Below are positions 1 through 8,143 of a DNA stretch of 64,000 nucleotides, piece by piece. The stretch is from the NCBI RefSeq assembly GCF_024519455.1, contig NZ_JALJRY010000025.1, positions 62,001 to 126,000 on the forward strand, written 5' to 3'. Source of the stretch: Streptomyces sp. STR69. Its GTDB lineage: Bacteria; Actinomycetota; Actinomycetes; Streptomycetales; Streptomycetaceae. Position numbers and translations under genes: made by a program. The notes beneath the pieces were generated by a model that saw nothing but the letters and a program-made list of their open reading frames with translations, did not search any database and was not told the DNA's origin. Every line of letters starts with the position of its first letter. The stretch's first letter is position 1.

Positions 1-447
1 GACATCGGGCGCCAGCCGCAGCTCCTCCTGCGGGAACTGCTCGCAGACAAGGTCTCCGTAGGCGTAGTTGTTCTTCGTGATCCGCTCCTCGACGGGTGTC
101 CCCTCGGGGATGTACACGACCTCTCCGGCCGGTGCGCTGTAGTCCGGCAGCTCGGGAAGGCCGAAGAGCAGCAGGCGGCCGTCGGCAGGCAGTGGAAGGC
201 CCGTCACCTCCTCCGGCAGGGCCGCGCAGTCGAGGGTGGCGAGTAACGGGAACCAGGGGTCGGGGACGTCGGCCGGCAACAGCAGCGGCCCGCCGAACCT
301 GCCGACCACCGGCCCGTCCCCACGGGTGACGAGGGTCCCGCACGGACGGGCGGCGGCGATCCACCCCTCGACGTCCTGGGGCGGTATCCCGCGCCGCAGC
401 GCCTCCGCACGGAACGGCTCGAGCCGGTTGATCGGTTCAGGATTCAC
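1..447 (-). CDS. DUF1963 / YwqG-like protein, C-terminus cut by window edge
   Basis: The reading frame runs off the left edge, so only the first 149 codons are present. The N-terminal part reads as a YwqG-type protein: it has a FGGPLLLPAD stretch, then a PWFPLLATLDCAALP segment and an LPADGRLLLFGLPE segment. These match the usual DUF1963 order of a proline-rich start, a 'sources of truth' L-A-x-L-D strand and an LPxDGxLLxF strand. YwqG proteins have no established biochemical role. The chosen start is a GTG at 447 with only a weak ribosome site before it. The gene is divergent from davA, and 448-659 between them holds the davA promoter region and nothing else that I recognise. Confidence 0.75.
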   Translation of the reverse strand, partial: MNPEPINRLEPFRAEALRRGIPPQDVEGWIAAARPCGTLVTRGDGPVVGRFGGPLLLPADVPDPWFPLLATLDCAALPEEVTGLPLPADGRLLLFGLPELPDYSAPAGEVVYIPEGTPVEERITKNNYAYGDLVCEQFPQEELRLAPDV

Positions 448-573
448 GGGCGGAAACCTATGCCCTACGACTGACAACGGGTCCGCCGCACCGGAACGGC
501 CGGTGCGCAACGAATCGCCGCCCCACCCCGCCCGCACGCAACAAAACGCTCACCGGCGCGCAACGGCTCCTTC

Positions 574-603
574 TTGTCCGGCCCAGCTCCTCGGCCGTAC
601 CGT
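574..603 (+). promoter_or_regulatory. candidate housekeeping promoter for davA-davB
   Basis: TTGTCC at 574-579 and TACCGT at 598-603 are separated by 18 bp, a reasonable SigHrdB-type pair. A short CCCC-AATAA-GGGG hairpin lies just downstream at 612-624, in the predicted leader. Prediction by eye only. Confidence 0.35.
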
Positions 604-659
604 CTAGGTGGCCCCAATAAGGGGACTCTTCAGTCTTTTCGTACCCGTGAGGACCACGC

Positions 660-1448
660 ATGCGCACCGCCCTCCTCCAGAGCTCCGGCCGCCCCGGCTC
701 CGTCGTCGAGAACCTCAAGGTCCTCGACGAGGCCGCCGGCCGGGCCGCGGCCGGCGGTGCCGCGCTGCTCGCCGCGCCGGAGATGTTCCTCACCGGATAC
801 GCGATCGGCGACGACATCGGCCGCCTCGCCGAACCCGCCGACGGCGACTCCGCCGACACGATCGCCGAGATCGCCGGCCGCCACGGGCTCGCGATCACCT
901 ACGGCTACCCGGAGCGCGACGGCGACGCCGTCCACAACTCCGCCCAGCTGATCTCCGCCGACGGCGACCGCCTCGCCAACTACCGCAAGACCCACCTCTT
1001 CGGCGACTTCGAGCGCGCCCACTTCACCCCCGGCGAACAGCCCGTCGTCCAGGCCGAGTTGAACGGCCTGACCATCGGCCTGATGATCTGCTACGACGTC
1101 GAGTTCCCGGAGCCGGTCCGCGCCCACGCCCTCGCGGGCACCGACCTGCTGCTCGTCCCGACGGCGAACATGCACCCGTTCCAGCTGGTCGCCGACTCCG
1201 TGGTCCCGGTGCGGGCCTGGGAGAACCAGATGTACGTGGCGTACATCAACCGCATCGGCCTGGAAGGGGAGTTCGACTTCTTCGGCCTCTCCACGCTCGC
1301 CGGTCCGGACGGAGTCGCCCGCACCAAGGCCGGCCGCGGCGAGGAACTGCTCCTCGGCGACGTCGACCCCGCGTTCCTCGCCGAGTCCCGCGCGGCGAAC
1401 CCGTATCTGCAGGACCGCCGCCCCGGCCTCTACGGGTCCCTGGCCTGA
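660..1448 (+). CDS. davA: 5-aminopentanamidase (nitrilase superfamily), DavA-like
   Basis: A 262-residue carbon-nitrogen hydrolase. The catalytic triad is visible: Glu in CPEMFLTG-like APEMFLTGY near residue 41, Lys in YRKTHLFGDFE, and Cys in LMICYDVEFPEPVR. Length and motif wording (EMFLTGY, YGYPER, NYRKTHLFG, CYDVEFPE, LVPTANM) follow Pseudomonas putida DavA, which hydrolyses 5-aminovaleramide to 5-aminovalerate and ammonia. A GTGAGGA ribosome site precedes the ATG at 660. It sits 53 bp before a DavB-like L-lysine monooxygenase, the enzyme that makes its substrate, which strongly supports the call. A generic omega-amidase remains possible. Confidence 0.85.
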   Translation: MRTALLQSSGRPGSVVENLKVLDEAAGRAAAGGAALLAAPEMFLTGYAIGDDIGRLAEPADGDSADTIAEIAGRHGLAITYGYPERDGDAVHNSAQLISADGDRLANYRKTHLFGDFERAHFTPGEQPVVQAELNGLTIGLMICYDVEFPEPVRAHALAGTDLLLVPTANMHPFQLVADSVVPVRAWENQMYVAYINRIGLEGEFDFFGLSTLAGPDGVARTKAGRGEELLLGDVDPAFLAESRAANPYLQDRRPGLYGSLA

Positions 1449-1501
1449 ATCCCCCCTGCCTTTCCCGCACTCGTTCTTGTTCAGCTAGGAGTCCCTACCC
1501 C

Positions 1502-3199
1502 ATGACGTCCACGGTGCCCAACGCCGTCCAGCACGCCGACGAGCGACAGCCGCCGATCACCATGTTCGGGCCGGACTTCCCCTACGCCTACGACGACTTC
1601 CTCGCCCACCCGGCGGGCCTCGGCCAGATACCCGCGACCGAGCACGGCACCGAAGTCGCGGTGATCGGGGGCGGGTTGTCCGGCATCGTGGCCGCCTACG
1701 AGCTGATGAAGATGGGCCTCAAGCCCGTCGTCTACGAGGCCGACCAGATCGGGGGCCGGTTGCGCACCGTCGGCTTCGACGGCTGCGACCCCTCCCTCAC
1801 CGCCGAGATGGGCGCGATGCGCTTCCCGCCCTCCTCCACCGCGCTCCAGCACTACATCGACCTGGTCGGACTTGAGACCCGCCCGTTCCCCAACCCCCTT
1901 GCGGAGGCGACCCCTTCGACGGTTGTCGACCTCAAGGGCGAGTCCCACTACGCGACCACCGTGGACGACCTCCCGCAGGTCTACCGCGATGTGATGCACG
2001 CCTGGAACGCCTGCCTCGAAGAGGGCGCCGACTTCTCCGACATGAACCGCGCCATGCGCGAACGCGATGTCCCGCGCATCCGCGAGATCTGGTCGAGGCT
2101 CGTCGAGAAGCTCGACAACCAGACCTTCTACGGCTTCCTCTGCGACTCCGAGTCCTTCAAGTCCTTCCGGCACCGCGAGATCTTCGGCCAGGTCGGTTTC
2201 GGCACGGGCGGCTGGGACACCGACTTCCCCAACTCGATCCTCGAAATCCTGCGCGTCGTCTACACCGAGGCCGACGACCACCACCGCGGCATCGTCGGCG
2301 GCTCCCAGCAACTCCCGCTCCGCCTCTGGGACCGCGAGCCGCAGAAGATCGTCCACTGGCCCTACGGCACCTCGCTGGCATCCCTGCACGTGGGCGGCGA
2401 ACCCCGTCCCGCCGTGACCCGGCTGCACCGCACGGCCGGCAACGGGATCACGGTGACGGACGCGGCAGGCGACATCCGCACCTACCGGGCGGCGATCTTC
2501 ACCGCCCAGTCCTGGATGCTGCTCTCGAAGATCGCCTGTGACGACTCGCTCTTCCCGATCGACCACTGGACGGCGATCGAGCGCACCCACTACATGGAGT
2601 CCAGCAAGCTCTTCGTGCCCGTCGACCGGCCGTTCTGGCTGGACAAGGACGAGGAGACCGGCCGGGACGTCATGTCGATGACCCTCACCGACCGTATGAC
2701 GCGCGGGACTTACCTCCTCGACGACGGTCCGGACAAGCCCGCCGTCATCTGTCTCTCGTACACCTGGTGCGACGACAGCCTCAAGTGGCTGCCGTTGTCC
2801 GCCAACGAGCGGATGGAGGTCATGCTGAAGTCGCTCGGCGAGATCTACCCGAAGGTCGACATCAGGAAGCACGTCATCGGCAACCCGGTGACCGTCTCCT
2901 GGGAGAACGAGCCCTACTTCATGGGCGCGTTCAAGGCCAACCTGCCCGGCCACTACCGCTACCAGCGGCGCCTGTTCACCCACTTCATGCAGGACCGGCT
3001 GCCCGAGGACAAGCGGGGCGTCTTCCTCGCCGGCGACGACATCTCCTGGACGGCCGGCTGGGCCGAGGGCGCCGTCCAGACCGCGCTGAACGCGGTCTGG
3101 GGCGTCATGCACCAGCTCGGCGGCACGACCGACCCGACCAACCCCGGTCCCGGGGACGTCTACGACGCGATCGCGCCGGTCGAACTGCCGGAGGACTGA
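1502..3199 (+). CDS. davB: L-lysine 2-monooxygenase (FAD amine oxidase family), DavB-like
   Basis: A 565-residue flavoprotein. The FAD dinucleotide fold is at about residues 50-85 (VAVIGGGLSGIVAAYE, then VVYEAD and GGRLRT). The C-terminal FAD segment reads GVFLAGDDISWTAGWAEGAVQTALNA. The wording around ITMFGPDFPYAYDDFL, HPAGLGQIPA, FGQVGFGTGGWDTDFPNS and ENEPYFMGAFKANLPGHYRY follows P. putida DavB closely, better than it follows tryptophan monooxygenase or plain monoamine oxidases. DavB converts lysine to 5-aminovaleramide, CO2 and water. With DavA upstream it would give 5-aminovalerate; the later transaminase and dehydrogenase genes (davT, davD) are not in this window. Ends 7 bp from a convergent gene. 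Confidence 0.85.
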   Translation: MTSTVPNAVQHADERQPPITMFGPDFPYAYDDFLAHPAGLGQIPATEHGTEVAVIGGGLSGIVAAYELMKMGLKPVVYEADQIGGRLRTVGFDGCDPSLTAEMGAMRFPPSSTALQHYIDLVGLETRPFPNPLAEATPSTVVDLKGESHYATTVDDLPQVYRDVMHAWNACLEEGADFSDMNRAMRERDVPRIREIWSRLVEKLDNQTFYGFLCDSESFKSFRHREIFGQVGFGTGGWDTDFPNSILEILRVVYTEADDHHRGIVGGSQQLPLRLWDREPQKIVHWPYGTSLASLHVGGEPRPAVTRLHRTAGNGITVTDAAGDIRTYRAAIFTAQSWMLLSKIACDDSLFPIDHWTAIERTHYMESSKLFVPVDRPFWLDKDEETGRDVMSMTLTDRMTRGTYLLDDGPDKPAVICLSYTWCDDSLKWLPLSANERMEVMLKSLGEIYPKVDIRKHVIGNPVTVSWENEPYFMGAFKANLPGHYRYQRRLFTHFMQDRLPEDKRGVFLAGDDISWTAGWAEGAVQTALNAVWGVMHQLGGTTDPTNPGPGDVYDAIAPVELPED

Positions 3200-3206
3200 G
3201 GGGAGT

Positions 3207-4136
3207 TCAGACCCCGGCCGCGCGGGCCGCCGTGTACAGCTCGGCGGCGAGGTCCTTGAGTTCCTCGGCGTCCCGCGGGGCACCGGCGAACTCGAAGAAG
3301 TACTCGTCGAGACCGACCTCGACATGCGCCACGAGATCGGTCACGATCTGGTCGAAGTTGCCGTGGAACGGCGGGCGTTCCGCGCCCTCGTACGCCTTGG
3401 GCGTGTACCGCAGGTTGATCCGGGCCACCGACTGGATGGGCTCGGTACGGCCGCGCTCGGCGGCCAGTTCGCGCAACGTCCGCCACTCGGCGGCCAGTTG
3501 CTCGGCGCCCATGGCCACCGGCTGCCAGCCGTCGGCGTGGTCGACGAGACGGATCCTCGCCTTCTTGCTCATCGCGGGCAGCAGCACGGGGATCGGCCGG
3601 GCGGGCTTCGGGCCGACCACCGACGAGTTGACGGTGCTCAGCTCACCCTCGTGCACCACCGGGTCCGGGCCCCACACCGCGCGGCACACGGCGAGAACCT
3701 CGTCCAGGGTCTTGCCGCGGTCCTTGAACGGGGCGACCCCGGCCGCCGCGTACTCGTCGAGCGACCAGCCGGTGCCGAGCCCGGCCACCACCCGGCCGCC
3801 GCTCGCCGCGTCCAACGTGCCGAGCGTCCTGGCCAGTTGGAACGGGCCGTGCAGCGGGGCCACCAGGACACTGGTGCCGAGCCGGGCCCGCCGGGTGGCC
3901 GACACGGCCAACGCCAGCGTCACAAGCGGCTCGGCGACCGAGCGGTACTCGTCGGGCCACGGGACGCCCTCCATGCCGTAGAGCCCCTGTGTCGCGGGTT
4001 CCGGGAAGAGCGCGCGTTCGAAGACCCACAGGCTTTCGTAGCCGATCTCCTCGGCCGCGCGGGCCACGTCCGGGACGTCCTCGCCGATGTCGTACTGCCG
4101 TGTCTGGGGAAGAGTGAGACCCAGCTTGGTGGCCAT
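3207..4136 (-). CDS. LLM-class F420-dependent oxidoreductase
   Basis: A 309-residue member of the bacterial luciferase-like TIM-barrel family. Family features include the N-terminal KLGLTLPQT strand, EEIGYESLWVFE, the LGTSVLVAPLHGPFQLARTLGTLDAASGGRVVAGLGTGW core, and ARPIPVLLPAMSKKA. The LGTGW segment is typical of the F420-using TIGR03619-like group, so F420H2 rather than FMN is the likely cofactor. Substrate is unknown. The start at 4136 (MATKLG) is chosen because GGAG lies 7 nt upstream; an in-frame ATG six codons earlier is less well placed. Confidence 0.85.
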   Translation of the reverse strand: MATKLGLTLPQTRQYDIGEDVPDVARAAEEIGYESLWVFERALFPEPATQGLYGMEGVPWPDEYRSVAEPLVTLALAVSATRRARLGTSVLVAPLHGPFQLARTLGTLDAASGGRVVAGLGTGWSLDEYAAAGVAPFKDRGKTLDEVLAVCRAVWGPDPVVHEGELSTVNSSVVGPKPARPIPVLLPAMSKKARIRLVDHADGWQPVAMGAEQLAAEWRTLRELAAERGRTEPIQSVARINLRYTPKAYEGAERPPFHGNFDQIVTDLVAHVEVGLDEYFFEFAGAPRDAEELKDLAAELYTAARAAGV

Positions 4137-4224
4137 GCTCGTGCTCCTTCGCATCAGGCATTTCAGCCGTCAACGTAACCCTCGCGGCGCCGCACGGCGG
4201 GCTCTGTCCCTCTGTATGGCCGGA

Positions 4225-4911
4225 TCAGTCCGGCAGTGGCGTGAGCATCATCCGGCCCGCGAGTCCCACCGCCGCGTCCAGCCGTTCGGTGAACTCCTCG
4301 GCGACATCGGGCAGTCCGCGCAGCGCCCACAGGGCCCGGGCCGCCGTCCAGGTGGCGTCGCGGGCGCGCTCCAGACTCCACGAGCCGAGCAGATGCGTCA
4401 GCGGATCGGCGATCTGGAACAGGTCGGGACCCGGCATCAGCTCTTCGCGGATGCGCTCCTCCAGCGAGACGAGGAGATCGCCCACGCGGTCGAACTCGTC
4501 CTCCAGGTCGGCCGGTTCGCAGTCGAGCGTACGACAGGCGTCCACGACGGCGAGCGCGAGATCGTGGCCGATGTGCGCGTTGATGCCCGACAGGGCGAAC
4601 TGCAGCGGACGTACCCCGGGATGGCGGCGCAGCTGGAACAGCGGGCGCCAACAGGCGGGCGCGCGGCGCCCGTTGGCGACCGCGTCGACGGCCGCCAGAT
4701 AGCGTTCCGCGAACCGTACGTCCAGCGTGATCGCGGCCCGTTCGTCCGTGAACCGCCCGGTGTCGACGTTCCGGTCTACGGCCTCCGTGACGGCGAGGTA
4801 GACGCGGTTGAACACCGCGATCCCGTCCCGGGCGGGCAGCTCCTCGTCGAGCGTGCGCAGCCGGGAGACGACCTTGTCCACGGGTGTGGTGAAGTGTGCC
4901 AATTGCCCCAT
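4225..4911 (-). CDS. DUF5995 family protein
   Basis: A 228-residue, mostly alpha-helical soluble protein. Recognisable pieces are IAVFNRVYLAVTEAV near the N-terminus, RFAERYLAAVDAV, and QFALSGINAHIGHDLALAVV in the middle, which is the hallmark segment of DUF5995. The conserved His residues in NAHIGHD could bind metal, but no reaction is known. It lies on the same strand as the F420 oxidoreductase, 88 bp upstream of it, and is divergent from the GH6 gene 92 bp away. Function unknown. Confidence 0.75.
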   Translation of the reverse strand: MGQLAHFTTPVDKVVSRLRTLDEELPARDGIAVFNRVYLAVTEAVDRNVDTGRFTDERAAITLDVRFAERYLAAVDAVANGRRAPACWRPLFQLRRHPGVRPLQFALSGINAHIGHDLALAVVDACRTLDCEPADLEDEFDRVGDLLVSLEERIREELMPGPDLFQIADPLTHLLGSWSLERARDATWTAARALWALRGLPDVAEEFTERLDAAVGLAGRMMLTPLPD

Positions 4912-5003
4912 GGGGGCAGCGTCCCAGTCCTAGGCTGGCCGAGGTGGTACCGGGCCCGACACTTCCCCAGAACGGGGGAACGGGTGCGGTGCGAGGGGGC
5001 AGC

Positions 5004-6161
5004 GTGTCAGGTTCGCGTGGCCGACGGCGGAGCCGGGCCGCCCGGCGGAGCGTGCTGGTCGTGGCCGCGTCGGTCGTGGTCGCGGTCGGCACGGTGACCG
5101 GGATGATCAGGGCGCTGGACGACGAGCGCGGCACGGACCGGGCCCGGCCGGACGCGAGCGGTGCGACACTGCTGGTGCCGCTGCCCGACGTGCCGTCGGT
5201 GTCGAACTCACCGTCCCCCAAAGCGAGTTCGTCCACCCGCCCGAAGAAGACCGCCGCGACCGGCACCGTGCGGAAGCCGCGACGGACCGCCACCGTCTCT
5301 CCCCGTCTCTACCGCCACCCGGAGTCCCAGGTCCTCGACTGGGTCCGCGCCCACCCCGACGACCCCCGCACCGAGGTCATAGCCGACCGGATCGCCGACC
5401 GGCCCGCGGCCGTGTGGTTCGCGGATTTCACGCCGTCGACGATCGCCTCCCGGGTCCGCGCGGTCACTTCGGGCGCCGCCGCCCAGGGCCGGGTGCCGGT
5501 CGTCGTGCCGTACGCGATCCCGGACCGGGACTGCGGAGGGGCCTCCGAGGGCGGGGCGGGCGACTTCGCCGCGTACGACGCGTGGATCGACGACTTCGCG
5601 GCCGGGCTCGGCTCCGGGGAGGTCGTCGTGATCCTGGAACCCGACTCCATAGCCCAGTCCGACTGCCTCTCCGACGGTCAACGCGCCGACCGTTTCGCGG
5701 CGTTGGCCCGCGCGGGCCGCGTTCTGAAGGCCGCCGACCCGAAGGCCCGCGTGTACTACGACGCGGGCCACTCCGACTGGAACCCGGCCGGGCAGCAGGC
5801 GTCCCTGCTCAAGCAGGCGGGTGCGGCCTCCGCCTCCTCCTCCGACGGGATCTTCAGCAACGTCTCGAATTTCCACGCCACTTCGGCCGAGATCGCCTAC
5901 GACCGTCAGGTCCTCGACGCCCTCGGCGGTCCCGCGGGCCTCGGCGCCGTCATCGACACCAGCCGCAACGGCAACGGAGCCCCGGCCGACGGCCAGTGGT
6001 GCGACCCGGCGGGCCGGAAGATCGGCCGGGCGCCGACCCTCGACACCGGGGAGGCGCGGATCGACGGCTATCTGTGGGTCAAGCTGCCGGGGGAGTCGGA
6101 CGGTTGCAGGGGCGCGGCCGGCACCTTCACGGCGTCGTACGCCTACGACTTGGCGCGCTGA
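5004..6161 (+). CDS. secreted or membrane-anchored glycoside hydrolase family 6 (cellulase-type)
   Basis: A 385-residue protein with an Arg-rich N-terminus, one hydrophobic segment at about residues 17-36 (signal anchor or uncleaved signal), a Ser/Pro/Lys-rich linker to about residue 100, then a GH6 catalytic domain. The GH6 signatures are VVPYAIPDRDCGG, VVVILEPDSIAQ with the catalytic acid Asp at about residue 214, VIDTSRNGNG, and YLWVKLPGESDG near the end. GH6 enzymes are inverting endo- or exo-beta-1,4-glucanases. No carbohydrate-binding module is present, so action on cell-associated or soluble beta-glucan is possible. GTG 5004 is chosen for the GAGGGGG box just upstream; a TAGGCT -10-like hexamer lies at 4931-4936. 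Confidence 0.85.
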   Translation: MSGSRGRRRSRAARRSVLVVAASVVVAVGTVTGMIRALDDERGTDRARPDASGATLLVPLPDVPSVSNSPSPKASSSTRPKKTAATGTVRKPRRTATVSPRLYRHPESQVLDWVRAHPDDPRTEVIADRIADRPAAVWFADFTPSTIASRVRAVTSGAAAQGRVPVVVPYAIPDRDCGGASEGGAGDFAAYDAWIDDFAAGLGSGEVVVILEPDSIAQSDCLSDGQRADRFAALARAGRVLKAADPKARVYYDAGHSDWNPAGQQASLLKQAGAASASSSDGIFSNVSNFHATSAEIAYDRQVLDALGGPAGLGAVIDTSRNGNGAPADGQWCDPAGRKIGRAPTLDTGEARIDGYLWVKLPGESDGCRGAAGTFTASYAYDLAR

Positions 6162-6195
6162 ACTTCATCTCCGTATGTGAATCCGGTCCGGACCA

Positions 6196-6224
6196 TTGTC
6201 ATGGCCGGTGCATAGCCCTACGCT
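6196..6224 (+). promoter_or_regulatory. candidate SigHrdB promoter of the alginate-lyase-like gene
   Basis: TTGTCA at 6196-6201 and TACGCT at 6219-6224 are spaced by 17 bp, close to the housekeeping consensus. Transcription would start near 6231, immediately before the inverted repeat at 6240-6254. Confidence 0.5.
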
Positions 6225-6239
6225 CACACGGTTCCATTC

Positions 6240-6254
6240 ATGAACATAGTTCAT
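6240..6254. promoter_or_regulatory. candidate repressor operator (ATGAAC-ATA-GTTCAT)
   Basis: A perfect 6-bp inverted repeat, ATGAAC and GTTCAT, around ATA. It is AT-rich in a very GC-rich setting and sits directly after the predicted transcription start, where a bound repressor would block initiation or escape. The form suits a GntR- or IclR-type dimer. The regulator is not encoded next to it. Confidence 0.5.
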
Positions 6255-6275
6255 ATACATGATTGGAGTCGGTGT

Positions 6276-7541
6276 ATGAGTGCCAGACCCCGCCTCGGTG
6301 TTCTGCTCGCGGCCGTGGCCGTACTGACAGCCGTGTTCGTCCCCTCCGCCTCCGCGCACGCGGCGCCCGCCGTCCCGGAGACCGCCGTCCTCGACGGCGC
6401 CCGCCTCCAGCAGACCAAGCTCCGACTGGACCGCGGAGACCCCCAACTCCGGCGCGCCCTGCGGAACTTGACGATCCGCGCCGACAACTGGCTGCACCAG
6501 GGCCCCTGGACGGTCGTTGACAAGTCAAAACCCGCCCCCGGCGGCGATGTTCACGACTACCTGAGCCAGGCCCCGTACTGGTGGCCCACGACCACCCCGA
6601 CCGCCGCAAACCCCTGGGGCTGCCCGTACGTCCAGCGCGACGGACAGCGCAACCCCGAGGTCGACACGGGAACCGACCGCCAGGACGTCGAGAAGGTCTT
6701 CGACTCGACCTACGACCTCGCGCTCGCCTGGTACTACACCGGCGACAAGCGCTACGCGCAGAAGGCCGACCAGGTCCTGCGCACCTGGTTCCTCGATCCG
6801 GCCACCAGGATGAACCCCAACCTGAACCACGCCCAGTTCATCCCCTGCAAGTACGACGGCCGCGCCATCGGCATCATCGACTTCTCGCAGTCGTACACCA
6901 GCGTCGTCGACGCCATCGCGATCCTCGGCACCGGCGCCCCCGGCTGGACGAAGACCGACCGCGCCGCGATGACCCAATGGAACTCCGAGTTCCTCGGCTG
7001 GCTGAAGAACAACCCCTTCGGCAAGGAGGAGGGCGCCGCCGCCAACAATCACGGCACCTTCTACGACATGGAGTTGGCCGCCCTCGCCTATGCGACCGGC
7101 GACAAGGCGCTGGCCAGGCAGACCGTGCTGGACGCCCGCGCCAAACGCGTCGACCCCCAGATCGCGGGCGACGGCAGCCAGCCGCAGGAGCTGGCGCGGA
7201 CCCGGAGTTGGCACTACTCGACCTTCGACCTCGTCGCGTACACCCGGCTCGCGGCCGTCGGCCGGCATGTCGGTGTGAACCTGTGGAGCTATCAAGGCCC
7301 GGACGGGCAGGGCCTGTTGAAGGCGGTGGACTATCTGCTGCCCGCCGCGACCGGAGCCGCCGCGTGGTCGCATCCCGAGCTGGAGTTCTACCGCTACGCG
7401 GCGAGCGACATCGTGCACGCGGCGGCCGACGCGGGCGACGCGCGGGCCAGGGCCGCCGTACCGAAGCTGGAGGCGCCGCCCGGCGGTGACCTGTGGGCGC
7501 TGCGCCCGGCGGCCGAACAGCTGGACTCGATCACCGGCTGA
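6276..7541 (+). CDS. secreted alginate lyase family protein (PL5-like alpha/alpha toroid)
   Basis: A 421-residue protein with a cleavable signal peptide (hydrophobic residues about 8-24, then SASAHAAPA). The mature part begins with LRRALRNLTIRADNWLHQGPWTVVDK and carries DYLSQAPYWWP, then an NNHGTFYDMELAALAYATGD segment and HYSTFDLVAYTRLA. The NNHG and YWWP motifs are typical of the alginate lyase superfamily (Pfam Alginate_lyase), whose NNH and Tyr residues act in beta-elimination of polyuronates. The actual substrate in Streptomyces is unproven. Start ATG 6276 has TTGGAG 7 nt upstream. It follows the GH6 gene by 114 bp but has its own promoter and operator. Confidence 0.85.
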   Translation: MSARPRLGVLLAAVAVLTAVFVPSASAHAAPAVPETAVLDGARLQQTKLRLDRGDPQLRRALRNLTIRADNWLHQGPWTVVDKSKPAPGGDVHDYLSQAPYWWPTTTPTAANPWGCPYVQRDGQRNPEVDTGTDRQDVEKVFDSTYDLALAWYYTGDKRYAQKADQVLRTWFLDPATRMNPNLNHAQFIPCKYDGRAIGIIDFSQSYTSVVDAIAILGTGAPGWTKTDRAAMTQWNSEFLGWLKNNPFGKEEGAAANNHGTFYDMELAALAYATGDKALARQTVLDARAKRVDPQIAGDGSQPQELARTRSWHYSTFDLVAYTRLAAVGRHVGVNLWSYQGPDGQGLLKAVDYLLPAATGAAAWSHPELEFYRYAASDIVHAAADAGDARARAAVPKLEAPPGGDLWALRPAAEQLDSITG

Positions 7542-7684
7542 CCGGACCTCGAACCCCGTCTGCCGTCGGTCGACCGGCCCGCTCGGCCTGGGCCCACTCG
7601 AACAGGGGTTCCTGAGCGGTCGCTTAGAATGGGGCGTCCCCACAGTCTCCACCGCCCCACTCAGCACCGCTCGGGAGCCCCGCC

Positions 7685-8143
7685 GTGACCGTCGAAAGCC
7701 CGCCTGCCACCGTCCTCACCCACGGCCGGCTCATCCCCGTAGCCGTCCACTTCGACGACCTCGACGCCCTCGGCATGCTGCACAACGCCCGCTACCCGCT
7801 CCTCGTCGAGCGCGCCTGGACCGAGCTGTGGCAGGAGCACGGCGTCAGCTTCGACGGTGACTGGGCGACCGCCGGCGACGCCTGCAACGTGGTGAAGGAA
7901 CTGCTGATCAGCTACGAGGCGCCGGTCACCAGGCCCGGCAGTTACGCTGTCCACCTGTGGCTGGACCGGCTCGGCACCACCGGCCTCACCTACGGTTTCC
8001 GGCTCTGCTCGGCGGACGGCTCGGTGACGTACGCGAACGGCACCCGGGTGCTGGTCCGGCTGGACGCCGAGACGCTGCGCCCCGCGCCCTGGAGCGAGGC
8101 GTTCAGAGCTGCCGGTCGGGCACTGCTGCGCTCGGAGCGCTGA
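7685..8143 (+). CDS. acyl-CoA thioesterase, 4-hydroxybenzoyl-CoA thioesterase-like hotdog fold
   Basis: A 152-residue hotdog protein. The segment VHFDDLDALGMLHNARYPLLVERAW is the 4HBT signature (an acidic residue, G-M/H-L-x-N, Y, E). Family members hydrolyse small acyl-CoA or ACP thioesters and act as tetramers in the cytosol. The GTG start has GGGAG upstream, and a clean TAGAAT -10-like hexamer lies at 7625-7630. Its last 41 bp overlap the 3' end of the convergent MFS gene, which means antisense transcription is possible here. Substrate unknown. Confidence 0.85.
   Translation: MTVESPPATVLTHGRLIPVAVHFDDLDALGMLHNARYPLLVERAWTELWQEHGVSFDGDWATAGDACNVVKELLISYEAPVTRPGSYAVHLWLDRLGTTGLTYGFRLCSADGSVTYANGTRVLVRLDAETLRPAPWSEAFRAAGRALLRSER

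Noticed and set aside
608..1501. Long plus-strand frame covering davA in another phase and joining davB
   Set aside because: davA in its own phase has all catalytic motifs and a ribosome site; the other phase is an Arg-rich shadow, and davB starts at 1502.
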